Of a stretch of DNA of 64,000 nt, positions 37,888 to 46,293 are shown piece by piece. The stretch is from NCBI RefSeq assembly GCF_027920805.1, contig NZ_JANWOI010000001.1, positions 806,001 to 870,000 on the forward strand. The letters run 5' to 3'. Each line of letters starts with the position of its first letter. The first letter of the stretch is position 1. A model generated the notes under the pieces. It saw nothing but the letters and a program-made list of their open reading frames with translations. It did no database searches and had not been told where the DNA came from. Both the position numbers and the translations under genes were made by a program. The DNA is from Govania unica. GTDB taxonomy: Bacteria > Pseudomonadota > Alphaproteobacteria > Sphingomonadales > Govanellaceae.

Positions 37888-40215
37888 GTGCCAACTTTTT
37901 CGCCCAATCTTGAACGTACGCTGCATAGATCCCTGTCCGAGGCCAATGAGCGCGGACATGAATTCGCGACGCTTGAGCATCTGCTGTTCGGGCTGATCGA
38001 TGATCAGGACGCCGTGGCAGTGCTGAAAGCCTGCAACGTCAAGGTTGACCTGTTGCGGCAGCAACTGGCCGATTACCTCGATCATGAGCTGTCCAACCTG
38101 GTTTCCCATGACCGCACGATCGAAGCCTCGCCGACAGCGGGCTTCCAGCGTGTGATCCAGCGCTCGATCCTGCATGTTCAAAGCTCGGGCCGGGAAGAGG
38201 TGACGGGGGCCAATGTGCTGGTGGCGCTGTTCTCGGAACGCGAAAGCCATGCCGTTTATTTCCTTCAGCAGCAGGACATGACCCGGCTCGACGCCGTCAG
38301 TTATATCTCCCATGGCATCGCCAAGTCGGTAGGGCTCGCCGAACCGCGCCGGGTGTCCGGCACGGCTCAGGGCGCACCCGGCGGTACGGCGGAAAAGCCG
38401 GAAAAAGAGGGCGGCGCGCTTCAAAGCTATTGCGTCAATCTCAACAACAAGGCGCGGGCTGGCAAGATCGACCCGCTGATCGGCCGCGATGAAGAGGTCG
38501 AGCGCACCATTCAGGTGCTGTGCCGCCGCCAGAAGAACAATCCGCTTTATGTGGGCGATCCGGGCGTTGGCAAGACTGCCATCGCCGAAGGCCTCGCGCG
38601 CAAGATTGTCGAGGGCGAGGTACCCGACGTACTTCTTGGAGCGACCATCTATTCGCTCGATATGGGGGCGCTGCTGGCCGGAACCCGTTATCGCGGCGAT
38701 TTCGAGGAACGGCTGAAGGCCGTCATGAAAGAATGTGAGGAGCATGAGAATCTCATCCTCTTCATCGATGAAATCCACACCATCATCGGTGCCGGCGCGA
38801 CCAGCGGCGGGGCCATGGATGCGTCCAATCTGCTGAAGCCGGCCTTGGCCTCGGGCACGATCCGCTGCATCGGGTCGACCACCTACAAGGAATATCGCGG
38901 CTATTTCGAGAAAGACCGGGCGCTTCTCCGGCGCTTCCAGAAGATCGACATCAACGAGCCGACACCGGCAGATACCGTGAAGATCATGGAGGGGCTGAAG
39001 CCCTATTTCGAAAAGCATCACCGCGTGCGCTACACCCATGACGCCATCAAGGCGGCGGTGGAGCTGTCGGTGCGCTATATCAACGACCGCAAGCTGCCGG
39101 ACAAGGCCATCGACGTCATTGACGAGGTGGGCGCGGCGCAGGCCTTGCTCCCGACCACCCGGCGCAAAAAGACCATCGGCGTCAAGGACGTGGAAGCGAT
39201 CGTCGCGAAGATTGCCCGCATCCCCCCGAAATCGGTGTCGAAGGTTGATAAACTCAATCTGAAGAACCTTGAGGGTGAGCTGCGGCGCGTGGTCTATGGC
39301 CAGGATCGGGCGATCGAGGTCCTGTCGGGCGCGATCAAGCTCGCCCGGGCCGGGTTGCGGGAACCGCTGAAGCCGATCGGCTGCTATCTGTTCTCCGGTC
39401 CGACCGGGGTCGGCAAGACCGAGGTGGCGAAGCAGCTTGCCGAGCATATGGGCGTGCCGCTGATCCGTTTCGACATGTCGGAATATATGGAGCGGCATTC
39501 GGTGTCGCGCCTGATCGGTGCGCCGCCCGGTTACGTGGGCTTCGATCAGGGCGGGCTTCTGACCGATGCGGTTGATAAAACACCGCATGCGGTGCTGTTG
39601 CTCGATGAAATCGAAAAGGCGCATCCGGATCTGTTCAACATCCTGTTGCAGGTAATGGATGCCGGACGCTTGACCGACAACAACGGCAAGGAAGTCGATT
39701 TCCGCAATATCATCCTGATCATGACCACCAATGCGGGGGCTTCCGAAATGGCCAAATCGGCCATTGGCTTTGGCCGCACCAGCAATGAGGGTGCGGATGA
39801 AGAGGCGATCAAACATCTGTTCAAGCCGGAATTCCGCAACCGGCTGGACGCTGTGGTGCCGTTCTCGGTGCTGCCGCCTGAAGTGATTGAACGTGTGGTT
39901 GATAAATTCATCCTCCAGCTCGAAGTTCAGCTCGAGGAACGCCACGTCCATATCGCCCTCACCAACGAGGCGCGCAGCTGGCTTGCTGCGCGCGGTTACG
40001 ATCCTCTGTATGGCGCACGTCCCTTGGCGCGGGTCATTCAGGAATACATCAAGAAACCGTTGGCGGATGAACTGCTGTTCGGTCGGCTGGTCAATGGCGG
40101 CGAGGTCAAAATCAAGATTGCCGATGGGAAACCGGCGTTTGATATTCAGCCTTACCGCAAACAGCCGAAATCCAAGGATGGTGGCACCAAAGGCAAGAAA
40201 AGCGAGTTGGTGTAA
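37888..40215 (+). CDS. clpA: ATP-dependent Clp protease ATP-binding subunit ClpA
   Basis: Hexameric AAA+ unfoldase that feeds substrates to ClpP. The 775 residues contain the N-domain (about 1-145), the D1 AAA module (Walker A GDPGVGKTA, Walker B LILFIDEIHTIIGAGA) and the D2 module (Walker A GPTGVGKTEVAK, VLLLDEIEKAHPDLFN). The start is GTG 37888 (PTFSPNLERTLHRSL). The C-terminal tail is basic (PKSKDGGTKGKKSE). ClpP is not in this window. Palindromic repeats follow the stop. Confidence 0.97.
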   Translation: MPTFSPNLERTLHRSLSEANERGHEFATLEHLLFGLIDDQDAVAVLKACNVKVDLLRQQLADYLDHELSNLVSHDRTIEASPTAGFQRVIQRSILHVQSSGREEVTGANVLVALFSERESHAVYFLQQQDMTRLDAVSYISHGIAKSVGLAEPRRVSGTAQGAPGGTAEKPEKEGGALQSYCVNLNNKARAGKIDPLIGRDEEVERTIQVLCRRQKNNPLYVGDPGVGKTAIAEGLARKIVEGEVPDVLLGATIYSLDMGALLAGTRYRGDFEERLKAVMKECEEHENLILFIDEIHTIIGAGATSGGAMDASNLLKPALASGTIRCIGSTTYKEYRGYFEKDRALLRRFQKIDINEPTPADTVKIMEGLKPYFEKHHRVRYTHDAIKAAVELSVRYINDRKLPDKAIDVIDEVGAAQALLPTTRRKKTIGVKDVEAIVAKIARIPPKSVSKVDKLNLKNLEGELRRVVYGQDRAIEVLSGAIKLARAGLREPLKPIGCYLFSGPTGVGKTEVAKQLAEHMGVPLIRFDMSEYMERHSVSRLIGAPPGYVGFDQGGLLTDAVDKTPHAVLLLDEIEKAHPDLFNILLQVMDAGRLTDNNGKEVDFRNIILIMTTNAGASEMAKSAIGFGRTSNEGADEEAIKHLFKPEFRNRLDAVVPFSVLPPEVIERVVDKFILQLEVQLEERHVHIALTNEARSWLAARGYDPLYGARPLARVIQEYIKKPLADELLFGRLVNGGEVKIKIADGKPAFDIQPYRKQPKSKDGGTKGKKSELV

Positions 40216-40226
40216 GCCGGGTTATG

Positions 40227-40508
40227 TCATTGCCGGTGTTCAACGTCCGGCAATGACCCGGGTCTCCCGTCATCGCGAGCCGCGTAAGCGGCGTGGCGAT
40301 CCAGGATCTTGCTTGGTTTTCCAGGGCGGTGAGCTGGATTGCTTCGGCTTCGCCTCGCAATGACGGATGGATGGGGGCGCGGGTTAAGCCCGCCGATGAC
40401 AATTTCTTTGTCGTTAGAACGGCTCAGAAGAACGGCGGCACCAAGGGCAAAACGGGAATTGGCGTCATTGTTTCCATGTCATTGCCGGGCTTGACCCGGC
40501 AATCCATC
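40227..40508. repeat. Cluster of four palindromic elements after clpA
   Basis: This fills most of the 40216-40571 gap. It has TCATTGCCGG/CCGGCAATGA arms at 40227-40256 (family A derivative), a family D element at 40268-40305, a family C element at 40333-40366 and a family A element at 40478-40508. No gene was recognised; open frames through it are accidental. Confidence 0.85.
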
Positions 40509-40571
40509 TTGCTGTCTGAGACATGGATAAAGCCCGCGTATGACAATTCCCTTATCGACGGGGAGAGCAGC

Positions 40572-41966
40572 TCAGGGGCGTTGGCGCAGGGCGAATTCGG
40601 CTTGGTAGGCGACGTAATATTTGAAGATATCCCGCACATACAGGACTGGCCGGAGGCCGGATTGGGCCATGGCGGCGAGTTCGACATTGTCGAACCAGAT
40701 GTTCGGGTCTAGGCCCATGGCTTTGGCCTTGACGCGGGCTGAGCTGATGCGGTCGGGGCCCATGTTGTAGGCGGCTGCGGCGAACAGGCTGCGGTTCAGG
40801 CGGTCGGGTTTCGCACCCCCAAACAGATGGTTGGCGAGATAGGCGAGATATTTGGCCCCGGCTTCGATGTTGCTGTCGAATTTGGTGACGGGGCCGGCTT
40901 TCATCTGTTTGGCGATGGGCGCGCGCATCTGCATGACGCCGGTCAATCCCCCGGCGCCGCGCACCGAGTGGTCGAGGCGCGATTCCTGAAATCCGACGGC
41001 GGCGATGACCAGCGGCTCAAGATTGAGTTCGGCGCCGTATTTTTCAAAGAGCGGCAGAGCCTTGTCCAGCCGGGCCAAGGCCGCAGCACCTCGGGCGTTT
41101 TGCAGCTTGCGGGCATTGGCCCCCCAGCGTGCCACATCCTCGTCGGACGGCTCGGGGAAATCGGCCAGGGTGCTGTTGACGATTTTCGCAAGCGCGGGGC
41201 TCTCCTGACGGAAGGCCCAGGCCATCCGGCCGCTTGACTGGAGGGTTGCTTCCGGATTGTCACCGCTGGCCAGCGGCGCTTCGGGGCGGATCTGCGGCAG
41301 CGGGCGGGCCCAGAATTTGGCCAGACGTTCGCTGGTGACGGTGGCCTCGATCAGCCCGGCGTTCAGCATGTCGAGCAGATCTTCCTCGCCCAGTTCCTCG
41401 GGCAGGCTGAGGATGACCATGGGCCGCAGCCCCTCCTGCGCGAGATGGGCGTCAAGGGCATGAAGATAGGCGAGGGTGCGGCTGCCGCGCCGCGCATAGA
41501 CCCGGCGTCCGGACAGATCCTCGAAACTGCGGATCGCCGGGGAGCCCTTGCGGGTAACAAAGACATCGGCTGCGGGCGTTGCGACGGCGGTGGAGAAATC
41601 GATACTCCGCAGCCCGTGATCGCTGATTTCGATGCCGCCCGCCGCAAGGTCGCCGCGTCCGGCGGCGAGATCGCTTAACAACCGGTCGCGCGGGGTCAGG
41701 ATATATTGCACCCGGAGCGGGGCGAGGGCGGTGGCGAGGGCTTCAAGCCGCTGCGCTGTGCGGCCACGTGGGCTGCCGCTGTCGAGATAGAAGTCGCTGC
41801 GGCTCAGCGGCACCAGCACCCGGACAAGATTGCGGCTGGTGAGCGTCTCAAGGTCGCCGAAAGCCGGTTGACTGCTGCTGTCGGAAAGCGTCACCCGATC
41901 GGCCGCCTGAAGCGGGCCAGATGCCAGCATCAGGGTAGAGATCAGAAGGGTGGCTTTCCGTCGCAT
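40572..41966 (-). CDS. Lytic transglycosylase with solute-binding-like domain (MltF-like)
   Basis: Periplasmic peptidoglycan-cleaving enzyme. The start ATG 41966 gives a signal peptide (RRKATLLISTLMLASGPLQA, cleavage near residue 21) and 464 residues; an earlier frame lacks conservation. Residues about 45-270 resemble family 3 amino-acid-binding proteins, and the C-terminal SLT domain carries the catalytic Glu328 in GFQESRLDHS, then GLTGVMQM and AAYNMGP. This two-domain order is that of MltF. It lies 7 bp after the upstream lipoprotein gene, so the two are probably co-expressed. Confidence 0.87.
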   Translation of the reverse strand: MRRKATLLISTLMLASGPLQAADRVTLSDSSSQPAFGDLETLTSRNLVRVLVPLSRSDFYLDSGSPRGRTAQRLEALATALAPLRVQYILTPRDRLLSDLAAGRGDLAAGGIEISDHGLRSIDFSTAVATPAADVFVTRKGSPAIRSFEDLSGRRVYARRGSRTLAYLHALDAHLAQEGLRPMVILSLPEELGEEDLLDMLNAGLIEATVTSERLAKFWARPLPQIRPEAPLASGDNPEATLQSSGRMAWAFRQESPALAKIVNSTLADFPEPSDEDVARWGANARKLQNARGAAALARLDKALPLFEKYGAELNLEPLVIAAVGFQESRLDHSVRGAGGLTGVMQMRAPIAKQMKAGPVTKFDSNIEAGAKYLAYLANHLFGGAKPDRLNRSLFAAAAYNMGPDRISSARVKAKAMGLDPNIWFDNVELAAMAQSGLRPVLYVRDIFKYYVAYQAEFALRQRP

Positions 41967-41973
41967 GGCTCGG

Positions 41974-42594
41974 TCAGTTCTTGGTTGGTCTGGTGCCCGG
42001 TGTGGGCTGGCGGGCCGACTGGATGATGGGGCTGAAATTGCGGGCGAGGCGTTTTGCTTCATCCCAGTCTGCGGGTTTCAGGCGTTGTTGCAGGTTTGCG
42101 CTCACTTCGGCCTCAGCGGCGCTGCGCACGAGCGGGATATCGCCCGAGCCCTGTTCGGCGAGAATGGCATAGCGCGCCGCTTCCTGAAGGTCGGGGCTGA
42201 TGCCGATGCCGTCACGCAGCATGAGCGCGAGGCGCGATTGCGCCGACTTGTTACCCGAATCGGCGGCGAGCTTGATCCAGACAAAGGCCTCCCGGCGGAG
42301 GTCCTTCGGGCTGTCGTTTGCGGCCGGGTTGTCGGCGATGGCCAGAAGGCAGACGCCCAACTGATACTGTGCCACTTCCCAGCCGCGCCCCCAGCCCGCC
42401 ATCAGGCTGAAGCCCTGGGCCGCCTCGCGATATTGTTTGCGTTCCTTGAAGTCGCTTGCGGTGGAGAACAGTTTCGGACCGTTCATCAGGCTCACATTGT
42501 CAAGCCGCGGCCGGTCGTCACGTCCGGCGCAGGCTGACAACAGGACGGCTGACAAAAGAATAACGGCGGTGGACGGTCGCAGGGAACGGATCAT
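41974..42594 (-). CDS. Sel1-like repeat lipoprotein
   Basis: ATG 42594 gives 206 residues; a GTG three codons earlier (42603) is possible. The N-terminus is a lipoprotein signal with lipobox LSAC (Cys about residue 22). The middle has TPR/Sel1-like helical repeats (KERKQYREAAQGFSLMA, WIKLAADSGNKSAQSRLALM). Such proteins act as scaffolds for partner proteins. Direct pairing with the transglycosylase downstream suggests it may assist that enzyme in the envelope; this is inference. Confidence 0.72.
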   Translation of the reverse strand: MIRSLRPSTAVILLSAVLLSACAGRDDRPRLDNVSLMNGPKLFSTASDFKERKQYREAAQGFSLMAGWGRGWEVAQYQLGVCLLAIADNPAANDSPKDLRREAFVWIKLAADSGNKSAQSRLALMLRDGIGISPDLQEAARYAILAEQGSGDIPLVRSAAEAEVSANLQQRLKPADWDEAKRLARNFSPIIQSARQPTPGTRPTKN

Positions 42595-42663
42595 GCAAGG
42601 CACCTCAAAACAGTCAAACGGCGAGGACTACGATAGGCGGGCAGGGTGGTCGGCGGCAAGCGG

Positions 42664-43815
42664 TCAGTCTTTGCGGAAGGGACCGAATTCGGTGACAACG
42701 TCCATATTTTCCAGAATGGCGACCCGTTCGCGGTCGAGATAGGCGGCGACGGCGGCGCGGAAACCGGGGTCGGCGATCCAGTGAGCGCTATAGGTCTGCG
42801 ATGGGAGATAGCCACGGGCGAGCTTGTGTTCGCCCTGGGCTCCGGCTTCGACTCGGGCCAGGCCGTGGCGGATGGCGTAGTCGATGGCCTGATAATAACA
42901 GAGCTCGAAATGGAGGAAAGGATGCTCCTCGATGGCGCCCCAATAGCGGCCGTACAGGATGCCGCCGCCCACAAGATTGAGCGCGCCTGCCACATAGCGG
43001 CCGTCGCGGCGGGCCAGCATGAGCACGACCGAGTCCGGAAGCCTCTCCCCAAGCAATGAAAAGAACCGCCGGTTCAGATAGGGCTGGCCCCATTTGCGAC
43101 TGCCGGTGTCGAGGTAAAAGTCAAAAAAGGCGTCCCAATGTTCTTCGCGGAGATCGGCTCCGCTGAGCGTTTCGATCGTCAGACCCGGTGGCAGGGCATC
43201 GCGGCGTTCGCGGCGGATCACCTTGCGCTTGCGGGCGGAGAGGGCATTCAGAAAGTCATCGAAACTGCCGTAGCCGTGGTTTTCCCAGTGATATTGGGTA
43301 TCGATGCGTTGCAGAAACCCGGCTTTTCCCATGAGCTGCCATTCTGATTCCGTGGCGAATGTCACATGGAGCGAGGACAGATGATTTTGGTCCGTAACCG
43401 AAACGAGGGCGGCGAGCAAGGCGCGGCGGATCTGATCGGCGTCGGCGCGAGCGGGATCGACCAATAACCGTGGCCCGGTCACCGGCGAGAAGGGGGAGGC
43501 CAGTTGCAGTTTCGGGTAATAGCGTCCTCCGGCGCGGCCATAGGCCTCGGCCCAGGCATGGTCGAACACATATTCGCCGTAGGAATGGGTTTTGAGATAA
43601 AGCGGGGCCACGGCGACGATCTGGCCGTCGTCATCGCGCAAGGCTGCGTGACGGGGCAGCCAGCCGCTGTCGGACCCGACGCAGCCGCTGTCTTCAAGGG
43701 CGAGAAGAAAGGCGTGGCTGACGAAGGGGTTGTCATGACCGGCGGCCGCATCCCAGTGAGTGGCCGGGATGTCGCGGATATGCTCATGGAGCGTAAGATG
43801 AAAGGACGCAGTCAT
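42664..43815 (-). CDS. FemAB/GNAT-like acyltransferase family protein (DUF482)
   Basis: A 383-residue protein of the family often annotated as peptidoglycan biosynthesis/recognition or DUF482 (FemAB-like, two GNAT-type folds). Segments are HDNPFVSHAFLLALEDSG, LYLKTHSYGEYVFDHAWA, KRKVIRRERRD and RYWGAIEEHPFLHFELCYYQ. No signal peptide. Reaction and substrate are unknown. Its start overlaps the GDPD stop by four bases (GTGA/ATGA type), in a RidA-GDPD-DUF482 order seen in other alphaproteobacteria. Confidence 0.8.
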   Translation of the reverse strand: MTASFHLTLHEHIRDIPATHWDAAAGHDNPFVSHAFLLALEDSGCVGSDSGWLPRHAALRDDDGQIVAVAPLYLKTHSYGEYVFDHAWAEAYGRAGGRYYPKLQLASPFSPVTGPRLLVDPARADADQIRRALLAALVSVTDQNHLSSLHVTFATESEWQLMGKAGFLQRIDTQYHWENHGYGSFDDFLNALSARKRKVIRRERRDALPPGLTIETLSGADLREEHWDAFFDFYLDTGSRKWGQPYLNRRFFSLLGERLPDSVVLMLARRDGRYVAGALNLVGGGILYGRYWGAIEEHPFLHFELCYYQAIDYAIRHGLARVEAGAQGEHKLARGYLPSQTYSAHWIADPGFRAAVAAYLDRERVAILENMDVVTEFGPFRKD

Positions 43816-44579
43816 GGATGTTCGAAAATGACATTGTCGGTATGGGCAGCGGCGCGGGCATGGTCGCTCTCGCTGCGGACGGTCCAGGTCAGCAGTGGCA
43901 GGCCCGCCGTTCGCACGCCCCGGGTGAAGCGGTTCGGGATCGAGCGGATGTCATATGCGACGAAATCAGGGTGACAGCGCGCCGCCGCGGCGGCCTGCCC
44001 GGCCACATGAGACAGCCGCCAGCCCAGTTCATGGCGATAGCGCGGGGAGGCGATGAAGCCGCGCGTCACTTGGGGGCGGTGATCAGCAAACCAGGCGACG
44101 CTGTCCGGATTGAAGGACATGATGGCCACGGGGCCGGGATAGTCATCGAGGAGTTTGGCCACCGCCAGTTCAAGCGGGCCGGTGGCGCGTGGCGCGGATT
44201 TTATCTCCACCAGCACCGGCACGCGGCCGTCGACCATGGCGAGCACTTTGGCGAGCGTCGGGATCGTATCCTCGCTACCGGTGAAACGGAGCGTTGCGGC
44301 TTCATCTGCTGTGACTGTGCTGAGCGGGCGGGACAGGCCCACCAGTCTTTCAAGATTGTCGTCATGAAAGACGAGGGCCTGGCCATCGGCCGATAACTGC
44401 ACATCAAGTTCGATGCCGCAGCCAGCCTTGATGGCCTGAGCAAAGGCGCTCGGGCTGTTTTCAATGATGCCTTTGGTGCTGTCATGCAGGCCGCGATGGG
44501 CAAAGGGCTGCGCCGTCAACCAGTCCGGCGCGGCCCCGTGCCTTGGCGGTGCGATGTTAAGCGATTTCAAAAATCGCAT
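43812..44579 (-). CDS. Glycerophosphodiester phosphodiesterase
   Basis: Hydrolyses glycerophosphodiesters from phospholipid turnover to glycerol-3-P and alcohol. From ATG 44579 it has 255 residues. TIM-barrel motifs are FAHRGLHD (catalytic His and Arg), ENSPSAFAQAI, IELDVQLSADGQALVFHDD with the second catalytic His and metal ligands, and VEIKS. No signal peptide, so probably cytoplasmic. The start overlaps the RidA gene by 23 bases, so coupling is likely; a somewhat later start is not excluded. Confidence 0.9.
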   Translation of the reverse strand: MRFLKSLNIAPPRHGAAPDWLTAQPFAHRGLHDSTKGIIENSPSAFAQAIKAGCGIELDVQLSADGQALVFHDDNLERLVGLSRPLSTVTADEAATLRFTGSEDTIPTLAKVLAMVDGRVPVLVEIKSAPRATGPLELAVAKLLDDYPGPVAIMSFNPDSVAWFADHRPQVTRGFIASPRYRHELGWRLSHVAGQAAAAARCHPDFVAYDIRSIPNRFTRGVRTAGLPLLTWTVRSESDHARAAAHTDNVIFEHP

Positions 44580-45021
44580 CGAATTCCACCGCTGCATCCA
44601 AAGGCAGAACATTGGTTCCGGCCGCTGTGCGGGCATGCCGGCCGGCGTCGCCAAAGACTTCGACCAGAAGATCGGAGGCACCGTTTGCGATCTTGGGCTG
44701 GCCGGTGAAATCAGGGGTGCTGGCGACAAAACCGCCAAGGCGCACGACGCGGGTCACTTTGGCCAGATCGCCGGTGACGGCTTTGACCTGCGCCAGGAGA
44801 TTGATGGCGCAAAGCCGCGCGGCATGGATGCCTTCTTCTTCCGAGACATTGCCGCCAAGCTTGCCGGTGACGGCAACCTTGCCATCGACGAACGGAAGCT
44901 GCCCCGACACGAATAGCAGATTGCCGCTTTGCACCACGGGCACATAATTGGCCACCGGGGCGGGCAGGACAGGCAGGGTGATGCCAAGAGCGGCAAGGCG
45001 GGCTTCGGGTGACGTGGACAT
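44557..45021 (-). CDS. RidA-family protein (YjgF/YER057c/UK114)
   Basis: A 154-residue member of the RidA superfamily, whose best-known members deaminate reactive enamine/imine intermediates. The start ATG 45021 fits the family. The motifs are LLFVSGQLPFVDGKVAVTGKL-like (here split by loops), AARLCAINLLAQVKAVTGDL, and the end LPLDAAVEFDAIFEI. It is longer than E. coli RidA, typical of the YER057c subgroup, whose substrates are less certain. First gene of a likely RidA-GDPD-DUF482 operon. Confidence 0.85.
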   Translation of the reverse strand: MSTSPEARLAALGITLPVLPAPVANYVPVVQSGNLLFVSGQLPFVDGKVAVTGKLGGNVSEEEGIHAARLCAINLLAQVKAVTGDLAKVTRVVRLGGFVASTPDFTGQPKIANGASDLLVEVFGDAGRHARTAAGTNVLPLDAAVEFDAIFEIA

Positions 45022-45105
45022 GACGGCTCCTGATCGGATCTTGAGTGTTTGCGGACTAAGATCCGGCAAGGTAAGCCCAATCAGGAAAGTTGGCAAACCG
45101 GGAGT

Positions 45106-45861
45106 TCAGGATGCCTGACGCAGATGCACCCGGAGCCGCGCTTTGCGGCGGCTGAGTTTATCGGCATACATGGCAGCATCCGATTCTTGCATCAACAGTC
45201 CGTAATTGTCGCCCTTGCCGTAAGGAATGACGCCTAGGCTCGCCTTCAGGCCGATGATCTGGCCTTCGTGATGAATGTCGAGGCCGTCGATCATGCGGCG
45301 CAATTCGCGCATGCGGCGGATACCGTCGGCTGCGGTGCAGTGCGTGAGGACGACGACGAATTCATCGCCGCCGCTCCGCGCCACATAGTCGGTGGTGCGG
45401 GTCTTGTCGCCGAGGAGGCCGGCGACCATGCGCAGACATTCGTCGCCCAGGGCATGGCCATGACTGTCATTGATGGTCTTGAAGCCGTCGAGATCAAGGA
45501 AGGCGAGCACGCCGGTTTCCTGATGGCGGTTGGCATTGGCAAGGGCCCGGTGCAGGAAGTCTTCGAGACCGCGGCGGTTGCCGATGCCGGTCAGGGCGTC
45601 GGTCACGGTCAGGGCTTCGAGTTCGGTGATGCGCTCGCGCTGCTCGCACAGGCGTTGTTCGGCCTCGGCGGCAAACCCGAGCACTTCGGTGATGATCGCC
45701 CAACGGTCTTCTTCCCGCCCGGTGAAATCCGACGTGAAGCTTTGCACAAGGCGGCTGGCCATGCGGCCCACGTAAGGATTGAGATCAAGGTCAAAATTCT
45801 GCGCCGCGAGGCCGTGGGCCGCGGATGGTCCTGGTGACGCTGCTACAGATTGCCTAATCAT
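45106..45861 (-). CDS. Diguanylate cyclase (GGDEF domain)
   Basis: Makes the second messenger c-di-GMP. The 251 residues have a short N-terminal region (1-80) with no recognised sensor or membrane segment, a helix (QRLCEQRERITELEAL) and a GGDEF domain (about 85-245). The active site SGGDEFVVV is intact, as is the substrate-side FLDLDGFKTINDSHGHALGD. An RTTD five residues before GGDEF is a complete product-inhibition I-site. It lies 85 bp upstream of the RidA gene on the same strand. Confidence 0.9.
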   Translation of the reverse strand: MIRQSVAASPGPSAAHGLAAQNFDLDLNPYVGRMASRLVQSFTSDFTGREEDRWAIITEVLGFAAEAEQRLCEQRERITELEALTVTDALTGIGNRRGLEDFLHRALANANRHQETGVLAFLDLDGFKTINDSHGHALGDECLRMVAGLLGDKTRTTDYVARSGGDEFVVVLTHCTAADGIRRMRELRRMIDGLDIHHEGQIIGLKASLGVIPYGKGDNYGLLMQESDAAMYADKLSRRKARLRVHLRQAS

Positions 45862-46055
45862 GATCGATCCTCCCGCAGGATGTTAACAATCATTCCTTAG
45901 CAAAGGTCGTGCCGGTTTAACCCATTGGAATTGTTTCGTGTCGAGGACAGTGCCGTGGGCAGAAATTGCCGGTCGGCAGACTTGGGTCGGTTACTTTGTC
46001 CAGTTTATGGATAATAAGTTGTTAGGGTTAACAGAAGGTTTTTGGTGGTGGCGCA

Positions 46056-46253
46056 ATGGATTACCGGGTCAAGCCCGGTAATGACATGTTTCAGATTGTC
46101 ATTGCGAGGCGCAGCCGAAGCAATCCAGTCTCTCCGGCCTGAAGTCCTGGATCGCCACGCCGCTTACGCGGCTCGCGATGACGGCGGAAACCACACGGTG
46201 TGGCTCGATCATCTCGCAGAGTCATTGCGAGGCGGAGCCGAAGCAATCCAGTC
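46056..46253. repeat. Cluster of palindromic elements between the GGDEF gene and dinB
   Basis: Four elements in 200 bases: family A (46056-46087), family C (46098-46130), family D (46146-46184) and a second family C copy (46221-46253). The remaining gap, 45862-46055, holds no recognised gene or clear promoter. The gap as a whole looks like a repeat hot spot. Confidence 0.87.
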
Positions 46254-46293
46254 TTGCGGCTATAAGGGACAGCGGTTCGCGATGATGGCGGCT

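Noticed and set aside
37846-39951. A 701-codon open frame on the minus strand
   Set aside because: It lies wholly opposite clpS/clpA, in a strand with strong codon bias; its translation has no recognisable domain, while the plus strand encodes a complete ClpA.
40293-40712. A plus-strand frame after clpA
   Set aside because: It reads through three palindromic repeats and then antisense to the transglycosylase; nothing conserved.
44557-44579. Frameshift or misassembly at the RidA/GDPD overlap
   Set aside because: Both reading frames are intact to their natural ends; a 23-base overlap of co-directional genes is normal.
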